Source of the DNA: Oncomelania hupensis
Taxonomy: Eukaryota; Mollusca; Gastropoda; Littorinimorpha; Pomatiopsidae
DNA length: 64,000 nucleotides
Reading direction: 5' to 3'
Assembly (NCBI GenBank): GCA_036898135.1
Contig: CM072512.1
Span: 23,713,424-23,777,423, forward strand
Part shown: piece by piece, positions 12,551 to 26,330 of the stretch
Position numbering within the stretch: the first letter of the stretch is position 1
How the letters are laid out: each line of letters opens with the position of its first letter
The notes under the pieces: model-generated
Database searches by the model: none
What the model was told of the DNA's origin: nothing
Seen by the model: the letters and a program-made list of their open reading frames with translations, nothing else
Program-made: the position numbers and the translations under genes

Positions 12551-13132
12551 TGCGATCCTGGAGTCCTCTCCAGGATCGCACAAACAACTGCTGCCCTGAC
12601 AAGGTTGAAGCCCATTTGGAAAGACAGAACCATCAGTCTACATTCCAAAGTAAGACTGCTGCGCTCTCTGGTCATCTCCATCTTCCTATATGCTTGCGAA
12701 GCATGGACCCTCACAGCAGATCTCCAACGAAGAATACAAAGCATGGAGATGAGGTGCTACAGAAGACTTCTGTGCATTTCCTATACCCAACACATCACCA
12801 ACATTGAAGTCCGACAGACCATCACACAAGCCATTGGACAACACGATGACCTGCTCACAGTGGTGAAGAAACGGAAACTCCGATGGTATGGCCACGTCAC
12901 CAGATCATCAGGCCTTGCAAAGACCATTCTGCAAGGCACAGTGCAAGGAGGTAGAAGAAGGGGGAGACCGAAAAAGAGGTGGGAGGACAACATTCGAGAA
13001 TGGACTGGTTTGACACTGAGCGAAGCCATGAGGGCTGCTGAGGACAGAGAAAGATGGAGTATGCTGGTTAAGCGATCATCTGTGGTGCCCCTACGACCTT
13101 CGGGTTATGGGACAGGATAGGATAGGATAGGA
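12551..13132 (+). mobile_element. RTE-like LINE, 3' fragment with reverse transcriptase C-terminus
   Basis: An open stretch from about 12570 to 13118 encodes the end of a non-LTR reverse transcriptase: a thumb-like segment with KVRLLRSLVISIFLYACEAW, then RKLRWYGHV, then the basic GRRRGRPKKRWEDNIREWTG and a terminal EDRERW motif. The catalytic palm is absent, so the copy is 5'-truncated and dead. The 3' end is a run of GGATA units (13112-13132). Its 5' junction is a 12-base perfect inverted repeat (12551-12562 and 12569-12580), as left by inversion during insertion. Ten bases, TGTCTCTTTG, occur just before (12541-12550) and just after (13133-13142), a probable target duplication. The exact clade (RTE/BovB or a relative) is not certain. 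Confidence 0.85.
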
Positions 13133-13161
13133 TGTCTCTTTGGGTCTATCCTCCAGAAATA
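13133..13161. repeat. 29-base direct repeat, left copy
   Basis: Identical to 14310-14338. It begins TGTCTCTTTGGGTCTATCCT. It bounds the L2-like LINE on its left and is probably the duplicated target of that insertion. Confidence 0.7.
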
Positions 13162-14309
13162 ATAAAAATAATAAGGATATTTATATAGCGCTTTTTCCCA
13201 ATGACCAATATCAGTTCCAAGCGCAGTACTCACGCATTCATTCTAAACATCCGGCTTCATACAAAATAAAATCAGACATTCGCTAACGAATAAGAGACGA
13301 GGGAGGGAGGGAGGAGGGGAGAGCTAAGAATGGGTGATGGGGTGGGTGGTGACGGTGGTCTGAATCAAAACAAAAAAACTAAACAAAACAAATGGAGGAA
13401 TAACGACGATGATGATGGGAGGCAAGATCAGAAACATTTAAGGAAGAGATGAGTTTTCAAGTTGGATTTAAAAGTAGCTATGTTTGGAGAGCTGCGAAGA
13501 GAGAGGGGAAGAGAGTTCCAAGTTAAAGGGCAGGGCCAAGTACTGAGAAAGATCGACGGCCAGCAGAGGAGAGTTTGTAGCGGGGTATGTGAAGCATGAG
13601 GGTGTCAGAGGAAGAACGAATGTTTTTAGAAGGCTTATAGAATTGAATGTTCTTGGTGAGGTAAGAAGGGGCTAAGCCATGGACGCACTTGTAACAAAAA
13701 ATAGCGATTTTGTAGATAATTCTATGAGACACTGGAAGCCAGTGGAGTGAATGTAGAAGGGGAGTGATATGACCAGATTTTTTTCCTTTTGAGAACCAGA
13801 CGTGCAGCTGAGTTCTGAACACGTTGGAACAGATAAATAGAAGAAGAAGGAAGTCCAGCCAGGAGAGAGTTACAGTAGTCTAAGCGTGACAAAACAAGAG
13901 AGGAAATGAGTTTGACAGTAGCGTCAGTGGTCAGATGTTTGCGGACAAGGCCTATTCTACGGAGATGAAAGTTGCATGTTTGACAGGTTTTGCGTATGAA
14001 TTCTGACATGGAGAGGGTGTTGTCAAGAACGACACCAAGGTTTCTGACAGAAGATGACATAGGAAGAGTGGTCTATCCAAGAGTGACAGTGTCTACAGAG
14101 GAAGAAGACAGGTTGTATTCTGTATTCAGTTGTGTTTGATACCTGTGAGCATGACTTCAGTTTTGCTCGCATTGAGTTGGAGCTTGTTGACTGTCATCCA
14201 TTTAGAAATGTCTTCAAAGCATTCAGAAGTTTTGGTCAGAATTGATGGAAGGTTTTGAGGAGTGTGACTGGTTTTTTTAAAATAGCTTTTTAGAGTTTTT
14301 TGGAGGCTT
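13162..14309 (-). pseudogene. CR1/L2-like LINE, reverse transcriptase C-terminal half, broken
   Basis: On the minus strand three open pieces in different frames follow one another. The first (14126-14300) contains WMTVNKLQLNASKTEVML, the segment just after the catalytic loop in CR1/L2 enzymes. The second (13722-14060) contains NLGVVLDNTLSM and SRLDYCNSLLAGLP, then QNSAARLV. The third (13523-13822) contains LHWLPVSHRIIYKIA and CVHGLAPSYL. The shift between pieces shows frameshifts. The catalytic motif itself is missing, so the copy is 5'-truncated. The 3' UTR ends at TATATAAATATCC with an A/T-rich tail near 13162-13180. Confidence 0.85.
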
Positions 14310-14338
14310 TGTCTCTTTGGGTCTATCCTCCAGAAATA
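14310..14338. repeat. 29-base direct repeat, right copy
   Basis: It equals 13133-13161. It is preceded at 14293 by GAGTTTTTTGGAGGCTTTG, which almost exactly matches 12524-12542 (left of the RTE-like fragment), so the locus has been through more than one insertion. Confidence 0.7.
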
Positions 14339-14931
14339 CACCTCCTGCTATCCACCGATCGCTTTATTACTTGGACCGGCAGACAATGTATTTAGGACCC
14401 AAGCACTTACACGTTGCTTGCACTACCCCGAGATACTCAGAGCAGGCCTGTCCATTACTGACTGGTCCGTTGGCCTGGGGGCGCCCGCCTCGCTACGGCG
14501 GATGCAAGCAGGCGTACGGACGAGGATTTGCTGCACGTGCTGGCGCCTGTCCGTCGACGCAGCGGAGCGCGTGGTGCCGCATACGCCTGGCAAATTCAAT
14601 AATTGATACCGCCGGCCGTCAGTTTGCCACAGGGCTTGAGCTACGCCAGGCTTCGTTTCGGCGCTGCTGATGGATGGGAGTGGGCGGGATACGTGTTCTG
14701 CTGATAAAGAAAGAGTTGTCAGGGAAGGAAGGGTACGCGATGGTGAACAGAAAAGATGGAGCTGGTTCGGAGACTGGGTAGTTGAAGAATAGAACAAAAA
14801 GCTGCTACGAATGGGGGGGGGAGGGGGTGGAGGGGAGGGAGGGGGACCGGGCTAGTGTGTTAAATGGGAGGTCAGTTAGAAAGAGAGAGTTAGAGAATGG
14901 AAAACAAGAAGAAGAAGAAGAAGAAGAAGAA

Positions 14932-14967
<36 letters not shown>

Positions 14968-15227
14968 ACAAACAAACGAAAACAAGAAGAACAAGTACAG
15001 AAGAACAAGAATAAGATAAGTGGTGGTTAGAAAGAATTTGAAGAAATGGGGAGATCCATTCATTCCTTTAAAGAAGAAAAAGAGGAAGAAGAAGAACAAC
15101 AACAGCAAACAAACAAAAAACACCAAGAAGAACAAGTACAGAAGAAGAACAACAACAAGAACAAGCAAGATAAATGGTGGTTAGAAAGCGTTGGAAGAAA
15201 TGGGGAGATCCATTCATTCATTTAATC
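14339..15227. other. Non-genic stretch with G-rich and GAA/CAA tracts
   Basis: A CpG-rich segment (about 14460-14670) is unassigned. A G-rich tract at 14812-14850 could form a quadruplex. GAA units (14907-14930) pass into CAA units (14932-14976). A second interrupted GAA/CAA zone lies at 15072-15165. Confidence 0.35.
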
Positions 15228-15366
15228 GTTCTTATATAGCGCTTTTCCAGCTCAAGAGCTGCTCAAGGCGCTGGGAGATGAAGAGAAAGGGTGACGAAGG
15301 CGAAAAGAGATCAATACAACTTATGTTAATCTGATGAATAAAAATGGATACAATAACAACAACAAG
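15228..15366 (+). mobile_element. Retroposon 3' ends in tandem
   Basis: A TTCTTATATAGCGCTTTTCC box near 15230 is the complement of an L2-like end. It is followed at 15310-15366 by the plus-strand copy of the end seen at 12168-12225 (ACTTATGTTAATCTGATGAA, then CAA units). Boundaries are approximate. Confidence 0.45.
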
Positions 15367-15813
15367 ACGAAAAGGAAGGTGTAACGGGGACCGGCAGTAC
15401 AGGAACAAAGAAGACACGACGATAATGGGTGTAGTTTCTCAATCTTTATTCCATTGCTCTGCGCTTGGCATCTCGCGTAAGAATGAATAATAACGTTCAA
15501 GAAAGCAAATGTATTAATTAACTGGGTGAGTATGTAATCATGTTTATCCAATACTTGGTTCATGTGTGTGTATGTTTGTGTGTGTATGGGTAGGTGTGTG
15601 TGTGTGTGTTACAGAAGGTAACTCTCAAATATTAGAGAAGGAGATGGTATAATTGTGAGAGGCGTTGGTGAACAGAAAAAAAAAAAGATAGGAAAGAAGA
15701 AAGAGGAACACGATGCCATGGTCAAAGGAAATAAAAGTCAATAGATTTCTACAAGATATTTTAATGTTGTATTTTATAATGATGTCCAAGAAGGACCTCC
15801 CGATCGTTTGTCC

Positions 15814-15825
15814 TCATCGTCGTCG

Positions 15826-15921
<96 letters not shown>

Positions 15922-16020
15922 CCAAAATAATCAATATCATCATCGTCGTCACCATCATTACTATCATCATCATCGTCATCATCATCATTAACATCATCAT
16001 CATCACCATTATCATCAGCA
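15814..16020. repeat. TCA trinucleotide array
   Basis: About 30 perfect TCA units (15826-15920) are followed by degenerate units. Poly-His, poly-Met and poly-Asp frames are artefacts. Confidence 0.97.
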
Positions 16021-16394
16021 TCGCTTCTCCTCCTCCTCCTTATAATCATCACCCAAATACAATTCTGCAATTTTTCGATGTATTTTGTTGGTTGCAAGAG
16101 TTTGTGGTTGCACCAGTCTGATTTTATTGTGTTAAAGCTTGGCCAGGCATTAATAAGTCACCCCGGCCTAATTAGGGTATGGGAACCCAAAGAAGGACGG
16201 AAGCCATGGAAGCAAGGAAGTAGCTGGGTTAAAAAAAGAAAAGAAAAGAAGAGGAAGCAGGATAAGTTTTGGTCAGTCTGGTCCCTTTGATGACCACCAG
16301 ACATTGGCTTCTCCGGGAAAGAAGACGGCGAAGGAGGAGAAACGAAAAGAGAAGAAAGAGGAAAGGAAGAAAAAAGAAGAAAGAGTAGACGATC

Positions 16395-16399
16395 ATTAA

Positions 16400-16433
<34 letters not shown>

Positions 16434-16571
16434 AGAAGAAGAAGAAGAAAAAGAAGAAGAAGAAGAAGAAGAAGAAGAAGAAGAAGAAGAAGAAGAAGAA
16501 GAAGAAGAAGAAGACAACCAAAAAAAGAACACGAAAGCAATAACAACAAACGCAAAAAGGAATAAGCAGAA

Positions 16572-16618
<47 letters not shown>

Positions 16619-16631
16619 AGAAGAAGAAGAA

Positions 16632-16678
<47 letters not shown>

Positions 16679-16697
16679 AGAAGAAGAAGAAGAAGAA
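16395..16697. repeat. Long GAA purine tract in two blocks
   Basis: GAA/GAG units fill 16395-16515 and 16568-16697, with an A-rich spacer between them. The plus strand is almost all purine for about 300 bases. Poly-Phe, poly-Leu and poly-Ser frames on the minus strand are artefacts. Confidence 0.97.
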
Positions 16698-17368
16698 CAG
16701 CAACAACAATACGATCACACCACCATCAAAACAACAGGAACAACACCATCTCCACACCACATCCAACCCAGTTTATAGTAGCATCATAATAACAGGGTAG
16801 AGCAAGGAAGTCGTGACCATCACCACCACCCCCAATACAATCATCCTAGGTTTTATGGTACAACCAACCATACGGGGAAAAGCCATGATGTCGTGAGATA
16901 GCGGTTTCACGGGGTTCACGTGCCGGAACCCGAAAAGCCTCTCGCTGTCCTCTGGACCAAAGCTCCGGCTTGTTAGGGATCTCCGGACGCCGGTCATTCT
17001 CAGGCCTGCTCGCCAGTGGTCCACACGCATACTGAGTCTGAGTATCTGAGGGCGGCCGGTATCGCCGTATAAAAGGTCTAATTTTCTTTCGTGGAAGTAA
17101 ACTTGAGATTTTCTTGTCAGTTAGTAAAATTTTTTCATACAGTCATCTACACAGAACAAGCACAATTAGTACGTTCATGTTAAAAGTTTGCAAGCTTCAA
17201 TATCACCACTAAACTTATCACCACAACCACTATCATCAACATAACTACAACAACAATTATACCCACCGACCCAATCAATCAATTATATCCTCACCAACAA
17301 CCGCCAACAGCAACCAGCCATCATCACCTTTGCAACCAAAAATTACGCCGCCGCTGACTACCACTGTA
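16698..17368. other. Non-genic stretch, one TATA-like site
   Basis: A CpG-rich part at about 16890-17065 ends in GTATAAAAGGTC (TATA-like, about 17068). No transcript start, coding frame or repeat match could be linked to it. Confidence 0.25.
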
Positions 17369-17425
17369 ATGATGATGAGAATGATGATGATGATGATGAT
17401 GATGATGATAATGATGATGATGATT

Positions 17426-17465
<40 letters not shown>

Positions 17466-17482
17466 GGAGGAGGAGGAGGAGG
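17369..17482. repeat. GAT/GAG trinucleotide array
   Basis: GAT units passing into GAG units at 17461-17482. Confidence 0.95.
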
Positions 17483-18115
17483 TGTCAATATTTGCGGTTG
17501 TGATGAATGGGAGGGGGGGGGAGGGTGTTGGCAATAAAAACATAAAAACATACAAGAGGATGGCGAGGGAGAGAGACGCATTAAAGTGTTGACGACGACG
17601 AAGACGAATACGACGATGACGACAACGAGGAGACTACCTCTGCGATCATCCTTGAGACCATGCATACAGTATGGAGAATGAGGAGAGGAAGGGGTCAGGG
17701 TTGGAGAAGGATTGGGGTGAGGGGAGGGGAGGGGATTTAGTAGCCAAGGTGGCGAGGGATGGGGCGGTACTGGCCAGTATTGACACACGGCTTTGGCGCT
17801 GCTGTGTCCAGGCGTGATGCACGTGCCGAAAATTGTCCAATCCTCTCTGCACGTCGTTCACCCAGATTACACTTCTCTTCCCTGTCTTTTTCCTTTTCTC
17901 TCTCTCTCCCCCCCCCCTCCCTTCTTTTCCTTTCCCCCAACTCTCCTGATCTCCTCCCTTGATTCAGTTCTCTTCCACCCTCCTTGTCTCACCGCGCTTT
18001 CCGTGACCATGATATAGTCCTCTTCTTCCATCCACATCTGTGGTCCTGGACCCTCTGTCTCTCTCCCTCTCTCGCTGTAAGTGAGTGTGTAAGTGTAATT
18101 AGAATACAATGCCAT

Positions 18116-18171
18116 CTCTGTCTGTTTCTGTCTGTCTCTCTCTGTCTCTCTCTGTCTCTGTCTCTCTCTCT

Positions 18172-18231
<60 letters not shown>
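18116..18231. repeat. CT/TCTG array
   Basis: TCTG and TCTC units resolve into a pure CT run (18174-18231). Confidence 0.95.
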
Positions 18232-18233
<2 letters not shown>

Positions 18234-18252
18234 ATTCCCATGGTAAAATTCT

Positions 18253-18312
18253 CTCGTTACGTTACGTTGGTAGATTAACGTCCCCAGACACAATTGCGTA
18301 TAAGGGACATCA
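18253..18312 (+). repeat. Short dispersed repeat, copy 1
   Basis: ATTAACGTCCCCAGACACAA followed by GCGTATAAGGGACA matches, with few differences, the complement of 36790-36842. Ends are not defined. It is probably part of an old SINE or MITE. Confidence 0.45.
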
Positions 18313-21300
18313 AAATTCTCTGCCTTCTCTCCGGTCTGTTATAGTCCTTCTTTCCGGCCATGCACATCTTATAGCCGCCATATTGTCAAGCCAAAAGTTT
18401 TAGCCGCAAACCGTTAAGGGGTGCGATCGTGCTGTGGTGTATTTGGCGGGGGTTATGTTGAATAGAGGGACACACCGAGACATGTATACAAGTAGGACTC
18501 GCCTGGTCTGGTCTTCTGTTTGCCTATGTTTGATCACCAACATCTAGCTACGAACTAAGTAAATTGCATGCTAATGGTTCACGGACTGAGAAGGGGGAGA
18601 AGGCAGAATTTCCCTATGGAAAAAGGGACAATAAGGTAAATAAAATAAAATTAAATTAAAAAATTAAAAAAAAGAAGGGAGAGGGAGGTGGAGCATGAGG
18701 AGAACACACGTTTGGGCTTATTCCGTTGTAGCGTAATTAATCGAAATAAACTGACTTTTGCGTACTCGTATTGGTACCAGGAGGTGTCGCCATAGAACTC
18801 TTAAAGAAGAAAGAGTATAGCCTTTTCCCTCATACTTTGCCATTTTTAGTACCTCGCCAAATTCGCCAATCCAAGGAAGAAAGACGAGAAACTTGGCACG
18901 AGAAACTGACACGAGAGGCCTGCCATAAACTCGGCAGCACGCATGAATTTGCATAATGTATGACTGGCCGATTAGACCGCTAAGACCGTCACCTTGGACT
19001 CGGCGGACGGACCCTCTGCGACAAAACTCATTTGGAGGCTCTGGCGACAGTGCGGGTAATTGGAGTACGCTTGGGGCGGCGTTCAGACTTGGTTCTGCCC
19101 TCTGCATGTATCCCCCCTACCCCCCACCCTCCTCAAGGCTTTCTTCGTCAGTTCTTGCGCTGTCCTTCTCTATTAGTGCAGCCATGGTAGATTCATCTGA
19201 AAACAGATTCCTGTTTTGAACTTTGTGGATCACGCAATTACACGCAAGCACTATTATAAGACACAAAATACGGGGTTTGTTCTTCGAGGTTATAGGGAAG
19301 GTGTAATGTCAAAGTTTAATGTTGAATTGTCTTCGTCTTATTCGTTACTGGAATAAATCCGCGATCCCTTTCGCAGTAGCGTAGAGCAAAATAATTAGGC
19401 TTTGTTCCCACCTGGATCTAACAAAGGCAGAAAAGTGAAGAAGCAAGCTTAGAAGAATCTGAGGTTTTAATCCAGAAACAACAGGGCTATGGGTGTCAAC
19501 ACACTCCCTTCAGCTTCGTCGTTTCCATGGAAATAGTTTCCTGCAACTCGACCATCTCCACTGAAAACCTGCTTGCTTTACGTTTGCCTCAGAGCATTCT
19601 TGTACACCCGAATTTAGACTTTGCTTGCACACATAACTATAGGCTTCACTATAGGCTTCAGAATAGTTTGCTCTTTAGCAGCCATGCTACTTAGCATCTC
19701 TCTGTCTGTCTCTCTGTCTCTCTCTGTCTGTCTGTCTCTCTGTCTCTCTCTCTCTGCTTGCGCATATCTTGATTATATTTTTACATTATGATGTTATTGT
19801 TATGAAGTTATTCTTCTATACTAATTGTTATTGTTACAAGCCCCAAGGGTAGGATGTAAAAAAGCACACACAGTGCTTAAAAATAAAATTATTATCCTAT
19901 CTTATCTTATCTTATCTTATTTTATATTATCTCTCTCTCCCTCTCTTCAATCTATCATCTTCCACAGACATGTCATCTGGACATAATTTTATAGGCCTGG
20001 CAATCCATTTTTTTCACTCTTTTTTGGGATCTGGATCAGGATTCCCACCAAAGGATTTTGTTGATTAGCAGGTATACATGTACATGTCACATGAACTCCA
20101 TCCAATGATTCCATGACTTTCAGTCTTCATGACGGTAGTTCAGTTCAGTGTTTTATTTTTACATCTATTCACTCTAGGTGATAGTATAAGGCAACAAAAT
20201 ATAAAATAAAATTAAAAAAATAAAATAAAATAATAACAATCTACCAATTGGTGATTTTTAAAATAACATGAACAATATTAACAATGTCTGGAGGCTATAA
20301 AAATAAGGTCTTCCTATGAATGGCCGTATTTCTTTGCCGGCCATGCACATCATAGGAAGCGCGATTCGTTTACTTGGTTACCAGCGGAGCACGTCTTAAG
20401 AAGATCGGTAGTGTCCCTTATATGCAACCCACCTACTATAGGGAGAATACAATTGGCTAATAATTCCTAATGGGTTTGTTACCTACCTGTAACTGTAAAC
20501 CAGAGTATTTAACTATATATAAAATAAAGAGTACTTTTGATGGGTACATGTGAAGCACATGTTTTATCTCAATTCCAAAATGGCAGCCAATTTTAATATG
20601 ACAATTGTATTTGTACAGATCTACAAGAATCATTCATATACATTCCGAAACATATTCTGAATTTATTTTTTATCATTAGTGTATGTGACATGTACAATTG
20701 ATATGTTGTGTGGTGAATGCACAATATATCATTGCTATCAAAAATATTTTGGATTTTTGCATACAGTGTGGATACTTTAGTGCTATTTTCATACAAAAGG
20801 TGAACAAGTATATTTCCTATGGTTTATTTCTTGAAAAAAACATTACATGATCTTTACAAAGAATGTATTTTTTTTCTATATTATCTTTTATATATTAGGT
20901 GGTGGAACAGGAAAAAAAACCGCTTAAATAGTGCACATTCAGGGAATAACCATGGCACAGAAAGTTCCGCCTCTAATGAGTTTGACGTAATAACTTATTG
21001 ACAGTGCGGATATTCTCAGTCCTTTTCCTCTTATTACTCTCTCCTAAGAACTCCTGACACTTTCGACTGTTAGTTCTTTGCCTACTCTACCCCATCTCGA
21101 GCTCCAGACGCTCTGTTTTTCACCATAAGCCTAACTCTTTGGATCGTATCACTCCAGTTCTTACTGCTAACCACTCCCGACCCCCTTCTCATCTGTTTTA
21201 CCCGGCAGCTTCTAACACCCTGGGTTTTTTTTCTGTTCTCTTTTCTCACTATTTCCTCTTCTCTCTCTCCACGCCTCGCTCTTCCAGCCCCGTCACGTCT

Positions 21301-21522
21301 TATCTCCCCAATGCAGCACAGCCAATCTCCCAAGTGCGCGCCCTGCCTGTGTCGACCGCTCGCGCCTAACTAACCTAATAACGGGTTCAAATCCAATTAG
21401 GGGCTCCGCCGAAATGAGGGTTAGCCCTTAGCCGAGTCCTTCATCGCCTCCCGTTTTAATTGAAATAGATAGTGTCTCCTCCCGCCTACATTTTTTTGTT
21501 GCTTTAAAGAAAGAGTAGGTAG
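18313..21522. other. Non-genic stretch, about 3.2 kb
   Basis: It holds TCTG/TCTC units (19690-19757), a CTTAT run (19897-19920), and AT-rich unique sequence. Around 18860-19080 CpG content rises and an octamer-like ATTTGCAT occurs (18948), but no coding frame is credible. A C/T-rich region at 21020-21330 gives spurious frames. Confidence 0.35.
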
Positions 21523-21571
<49 letters not shown>

Positions 21572-21602
21572 TGGGTGTGTGTGTGTGTATGTGTGTGTGG
21601 TT
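21523..21602. repeat. GT dinucleotide array
   Basis: GT units with AT and GG interruptions. Confidence 0.96.
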
Positions 21603-21691
21603 GGCGGAGGGAGTGGGTATGGTATATCTTAAAAGTCCGCTTGTCTCTCTCACTCTCGCACATGTCCTTAGTCTTGCTGTTGGTGGAGGAT

Positions 21692-22278
21692 TCCCCCCGT
21701 TGGGGTGCCGGGGGTTTCAGTATAAATAGTATCCCCACTTTCTGGAAATTTAGTGCTTTAAATTCCCACTGTCGCTGTCTTTCTCATTTGCTCTTTCTCA
21801 TTCCTGCTCTGTTCTATCAATCTGCTATACTATCTTCTTCTTCGCTAGACCAGTCATCTACCTTTTTTTCTTGAAAAACTCTTCCGGGACAAGACTCCTT
21901 GTTTGTGTATGAGGTCTGTTGGATCAGCTTGGGAACATTGGACACTTTCTGCAAGGTGGTCACTAGGGCTTTCCTATGATGTTATTATTTAGCAATGTAG
22001 GCATTTTCTATGTATGTGTTTTGTTGATATTTTATAATGATGTTTGTATTCTAGTTTGTTTTTGTAAACGGGGGTTCGATAAATTACAGTACAGCCTCAG
22101 CGTCCCCTGCATGGGATGTCTTTATTGTAAAGTGACTGGCTGGTGGAGAGCTTTCAGTTTTACCACTAGGGTTGCTTCAGCAGATCTTTTATGCGGATCA
22201 GGGGTTGTCCGGTCCTGATTTGGCTCGGAAGAGTCCGCTGGACCTAAAGCAATAATCATGTAGACTAATGTAATGTAG
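21692..22278 (+). mobile_element. R1 retroposon, short-form copy c
   Basis: It begins CCCCCCGTTGGGGTGCCGGG, has TATAAATA within 30 bases of the start, and ends CTAAAGCAATAATCATG plus GTAAT-like units. It has the same start as copies d and f. Only a weak target-duplication match (GTTGGTGGAGGA and GTAGGTGGAAGG) flanks it. No protein is credibly encoded. Confidence 0.85.
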
Positions 22279-22332
22279 GTGGAAGGTAGATCTCTCACTT
22301 TTCTCACTTTGTCTCGCTTTTCTCTCTGTCTA

Positions 22333-23259
<927 letters not shown>

Positions 23260-23490
23260 TATCCTATCCTATCCTATCCCGTAACTCAAAGGTCGTTGGG
23301 GGCACCACAGATGATCGTTTAACCAGCGTACTCCATCTTTCTCTGTCCTCAGCAACCCTCATGGCTTCGCTGACTGTCAAGCCAGTCCATTCTCGAATGT
23401 TGTCCTCCCACCTCTTTTTCGGTCTCCCTCTTCCCCTGCCTTCCTGCACCGTGCCCTGCAGGACTGCTCTTAAAGACCTGATGCTCTGAC
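23260..23490 (-). mobile_element. RTE-like LINE, 3' end, minus strand
   Basis: TATCC units (23260-23279) are followed by the complement of the LINE coding tail. The minus strand encodes RGRPKKRWEDNIREWTGL and EDRERWSTLVKRSSVV, closely matching the copy at 12551-13132. It is truncated about 70 codons from the end, so only the basic C-terminal tail remains. Confidence 0.85.
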
Positions 23491-23540
23491 TGCTACTCCC
23501 AAAAAACAATCTCTACACAAATAATTATAAATTACTCTAA

Positions 23541-24200
<660 letters not shown>

Positions 24201-25667
24201 ATAGTTATATAGAGATATATATATATAGATAGATAGATAGATATAATGAGTGTGAACGTTTAAAATTATATATATATAACTTTTTATTTTATTTTGTTTA
24301 AATTACACCATGGCAGCGCCTGTCCCCCTGAAAGAGCTTTTCTCCCTATCATCTTTTCCGTTCGCACCAGAAACCCCGACGCCTTTCCTTCCGTCTTTCC
24401 CTTTCTCCTTTCTCCGGGCCTTTCCCAGATGAACTGATAAGTTGAGAGCTTTAATATTGGCGGCTGGGTGGAGTGATATTAGACGGGAGGGGTGAAAAAA
24501 AAAGAGGGGGTGAGTGGTAACGCAAAAAAAGAAAAAAAAGGAAGAAAGAGCTGGTGCAATAACGGAATATTAATCCACGATCAGGGCAAATTTCGTCCGC
24601 GTCGCCAGCTCCATCGATCCCGTAACAAGGGGAGAGAACCAGAGCCGCCACCAAGGAAAGGGAAGGAACCCATTACAATTTTCGCCTTGTAAAGGGAGAC
24701 CACCGCCAGAGCTCCACTGTCCTTTCTAGCTGGCTTATGTCCCCTGCCGTTCAAGGGCCGCAATTTCATGGCAGGAGAACAGAAGCAGCTTTGTCGTCGT
24801 GGCGCCGAAAGGCAATTTTTAACGTTACGTTACAATCGCTTTGTTTTTTTTCTTCCACCCTCTCGACTTTTTTTCTTTTTTTCTTTGACCATCCACTGCT
24901 TCTGTTTTCTTTACTGTTAAAAATCTTCCTTTTTATTTCTTCTTCCACTCTTTACGTCTGTTCTCTTCACTTTACCTCCTCTGTACTCCACCCTCTCGCT
25001 CTTCCGGCTAGATTAGTCTTGTTGTGAATACGGTGTAGTTCCGCTAGCATTGTTTCCTCGAGGCTGTTGTACTTTCTGCTTTCGGTTCCTCTTGCGAGAA
25101 CTTCGTCGTTATCTGATCCGTCTAAACTTTTGAACTTTTTACAGTCTGGTTGTTTGTAAACCTTGAGTTAAAATCTCGATATTTAATTAAGTTCCGATCA
25201 ACCCTCATGGCGTAACGAGAAATAAACATCATTATAGGGAGGTCGTATGTCAAAATTAATTTGTTCGCAATATAAATTACAGCTGCTGCTAATATTGACA
25301 GCATAACGCTACAGCCGTCTTCTTTTCACTGTCAAACTTTAAACACACACACACGCACACACTCAAAACATTCATTTTAAATAGAATGTTTAATCTAGCA
25401 CATGCATCCAATAACTCTAATTTACAATCTTATGTTTTTGAGTAATAGGTGTGTAATGTTTTTAATTGTATTGCTTTTCTTAAATGATGTGATAATGAAT
25501 GCTTTTATTTTGGACATGTACTTTGGCCAGGCGCTCGTGTGTGTATGTGTGTATGTCTATGTGTGTACTGTTAATTAATGTACATACTTCTGGTTTAGCA
25601 GTTTTTACTAGGCATGTTTTGGTTTTACATATTTTAGGTTTTTTATACTATTGCTTTTTTAGTGCAT
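24201..25667. other. Non-genic stretch
   Basis: GATA units trail off at 24226-24242. A GC-richer part (24555-24800) and a T/C-rich part (24840-25010) give spurious frames only. No gene recognised. Confidence 0.35.
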
Positions 25668-25733
25668 TGTAAAGCGTGGCGAGCCCATGCTTGTTGGGGT
25701 ACCACGCTATATAAGTCTACAGTATTATTATTA

Positions 25734-25800
<67 letters not shown>
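25668..25800 (+). mobile_element. L2/CR1-like 3' end with ATT tail
   Basis: GTAAAGCGTGGCGAGCCC...CACGCTATATAAG leads into a long ATT array (25724-25800). The terminal box and tail have the same build as at 3238-3424. Confidence 0.55.
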
Positions 25801-25801
<1 letters not shown>

Positions 25802-26325
25802 TAATTATTGTTTTGCCTTGTATTAATATCTGGTTTATTTGGTGAATAAAATTTATACTAAAACAACTCTAATTATCAATAGTAATACACATATATTGTC
25901 TGGTGACACAATACCTGCAAATTCCTCTGTGTGAGGGGACAAAAAGACTTCCTTTATTACAGCATTCGGCGACACATTTGCACTTCCATTTTCCCTCACA
26001 AGGTGAGGGCAGAAAAGATTGGAACGCCGGTTCGATCAGTTTTCAGCGAAGGCTGGAGAACTACAGAGTAGGATGGGTTCTGTGTAAGGTGGAGGGACGG
26101 GAGTGGGATCCGGATTCGGGTGAGGAACGCGCTTATAACATAGTCTATTTGTTCAGCTTTATTTATGAAAAAGAGTAGGCCTACATTTCCATTCCTTCAT
26201 CCAGATTCTGCTCATGTCTAGTTTCCTAACTTGCACGCAAGAATGCTGATTATTCACATGGATCAACGATTCTTTTTAGAAACATGTAATGCAATGTTTT
26301 TGTTTTGTTTTGTTTGTTTGTTATA

Positions 26326-26330
26326 AATAC
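26326..26330. repeat. Target duplication AATAC, left
   Basis: It equals 27845-27849 and flanks the solo LTR. Confidence 0.65.

Noticed and set aside
17060..17100. TATA-box promoter at GTATAAAAGG
   Set aside because: A single TATA match in AT-rich DNA with no linked transcript or coding region.
21380..21395. B-box-like GGTTCAAATCC
   Set aside because: No A-box at the right distance and no cloverleaf. A similar GGTTCGATCC on the minus strand at 38407-38417 fails for the same reason.
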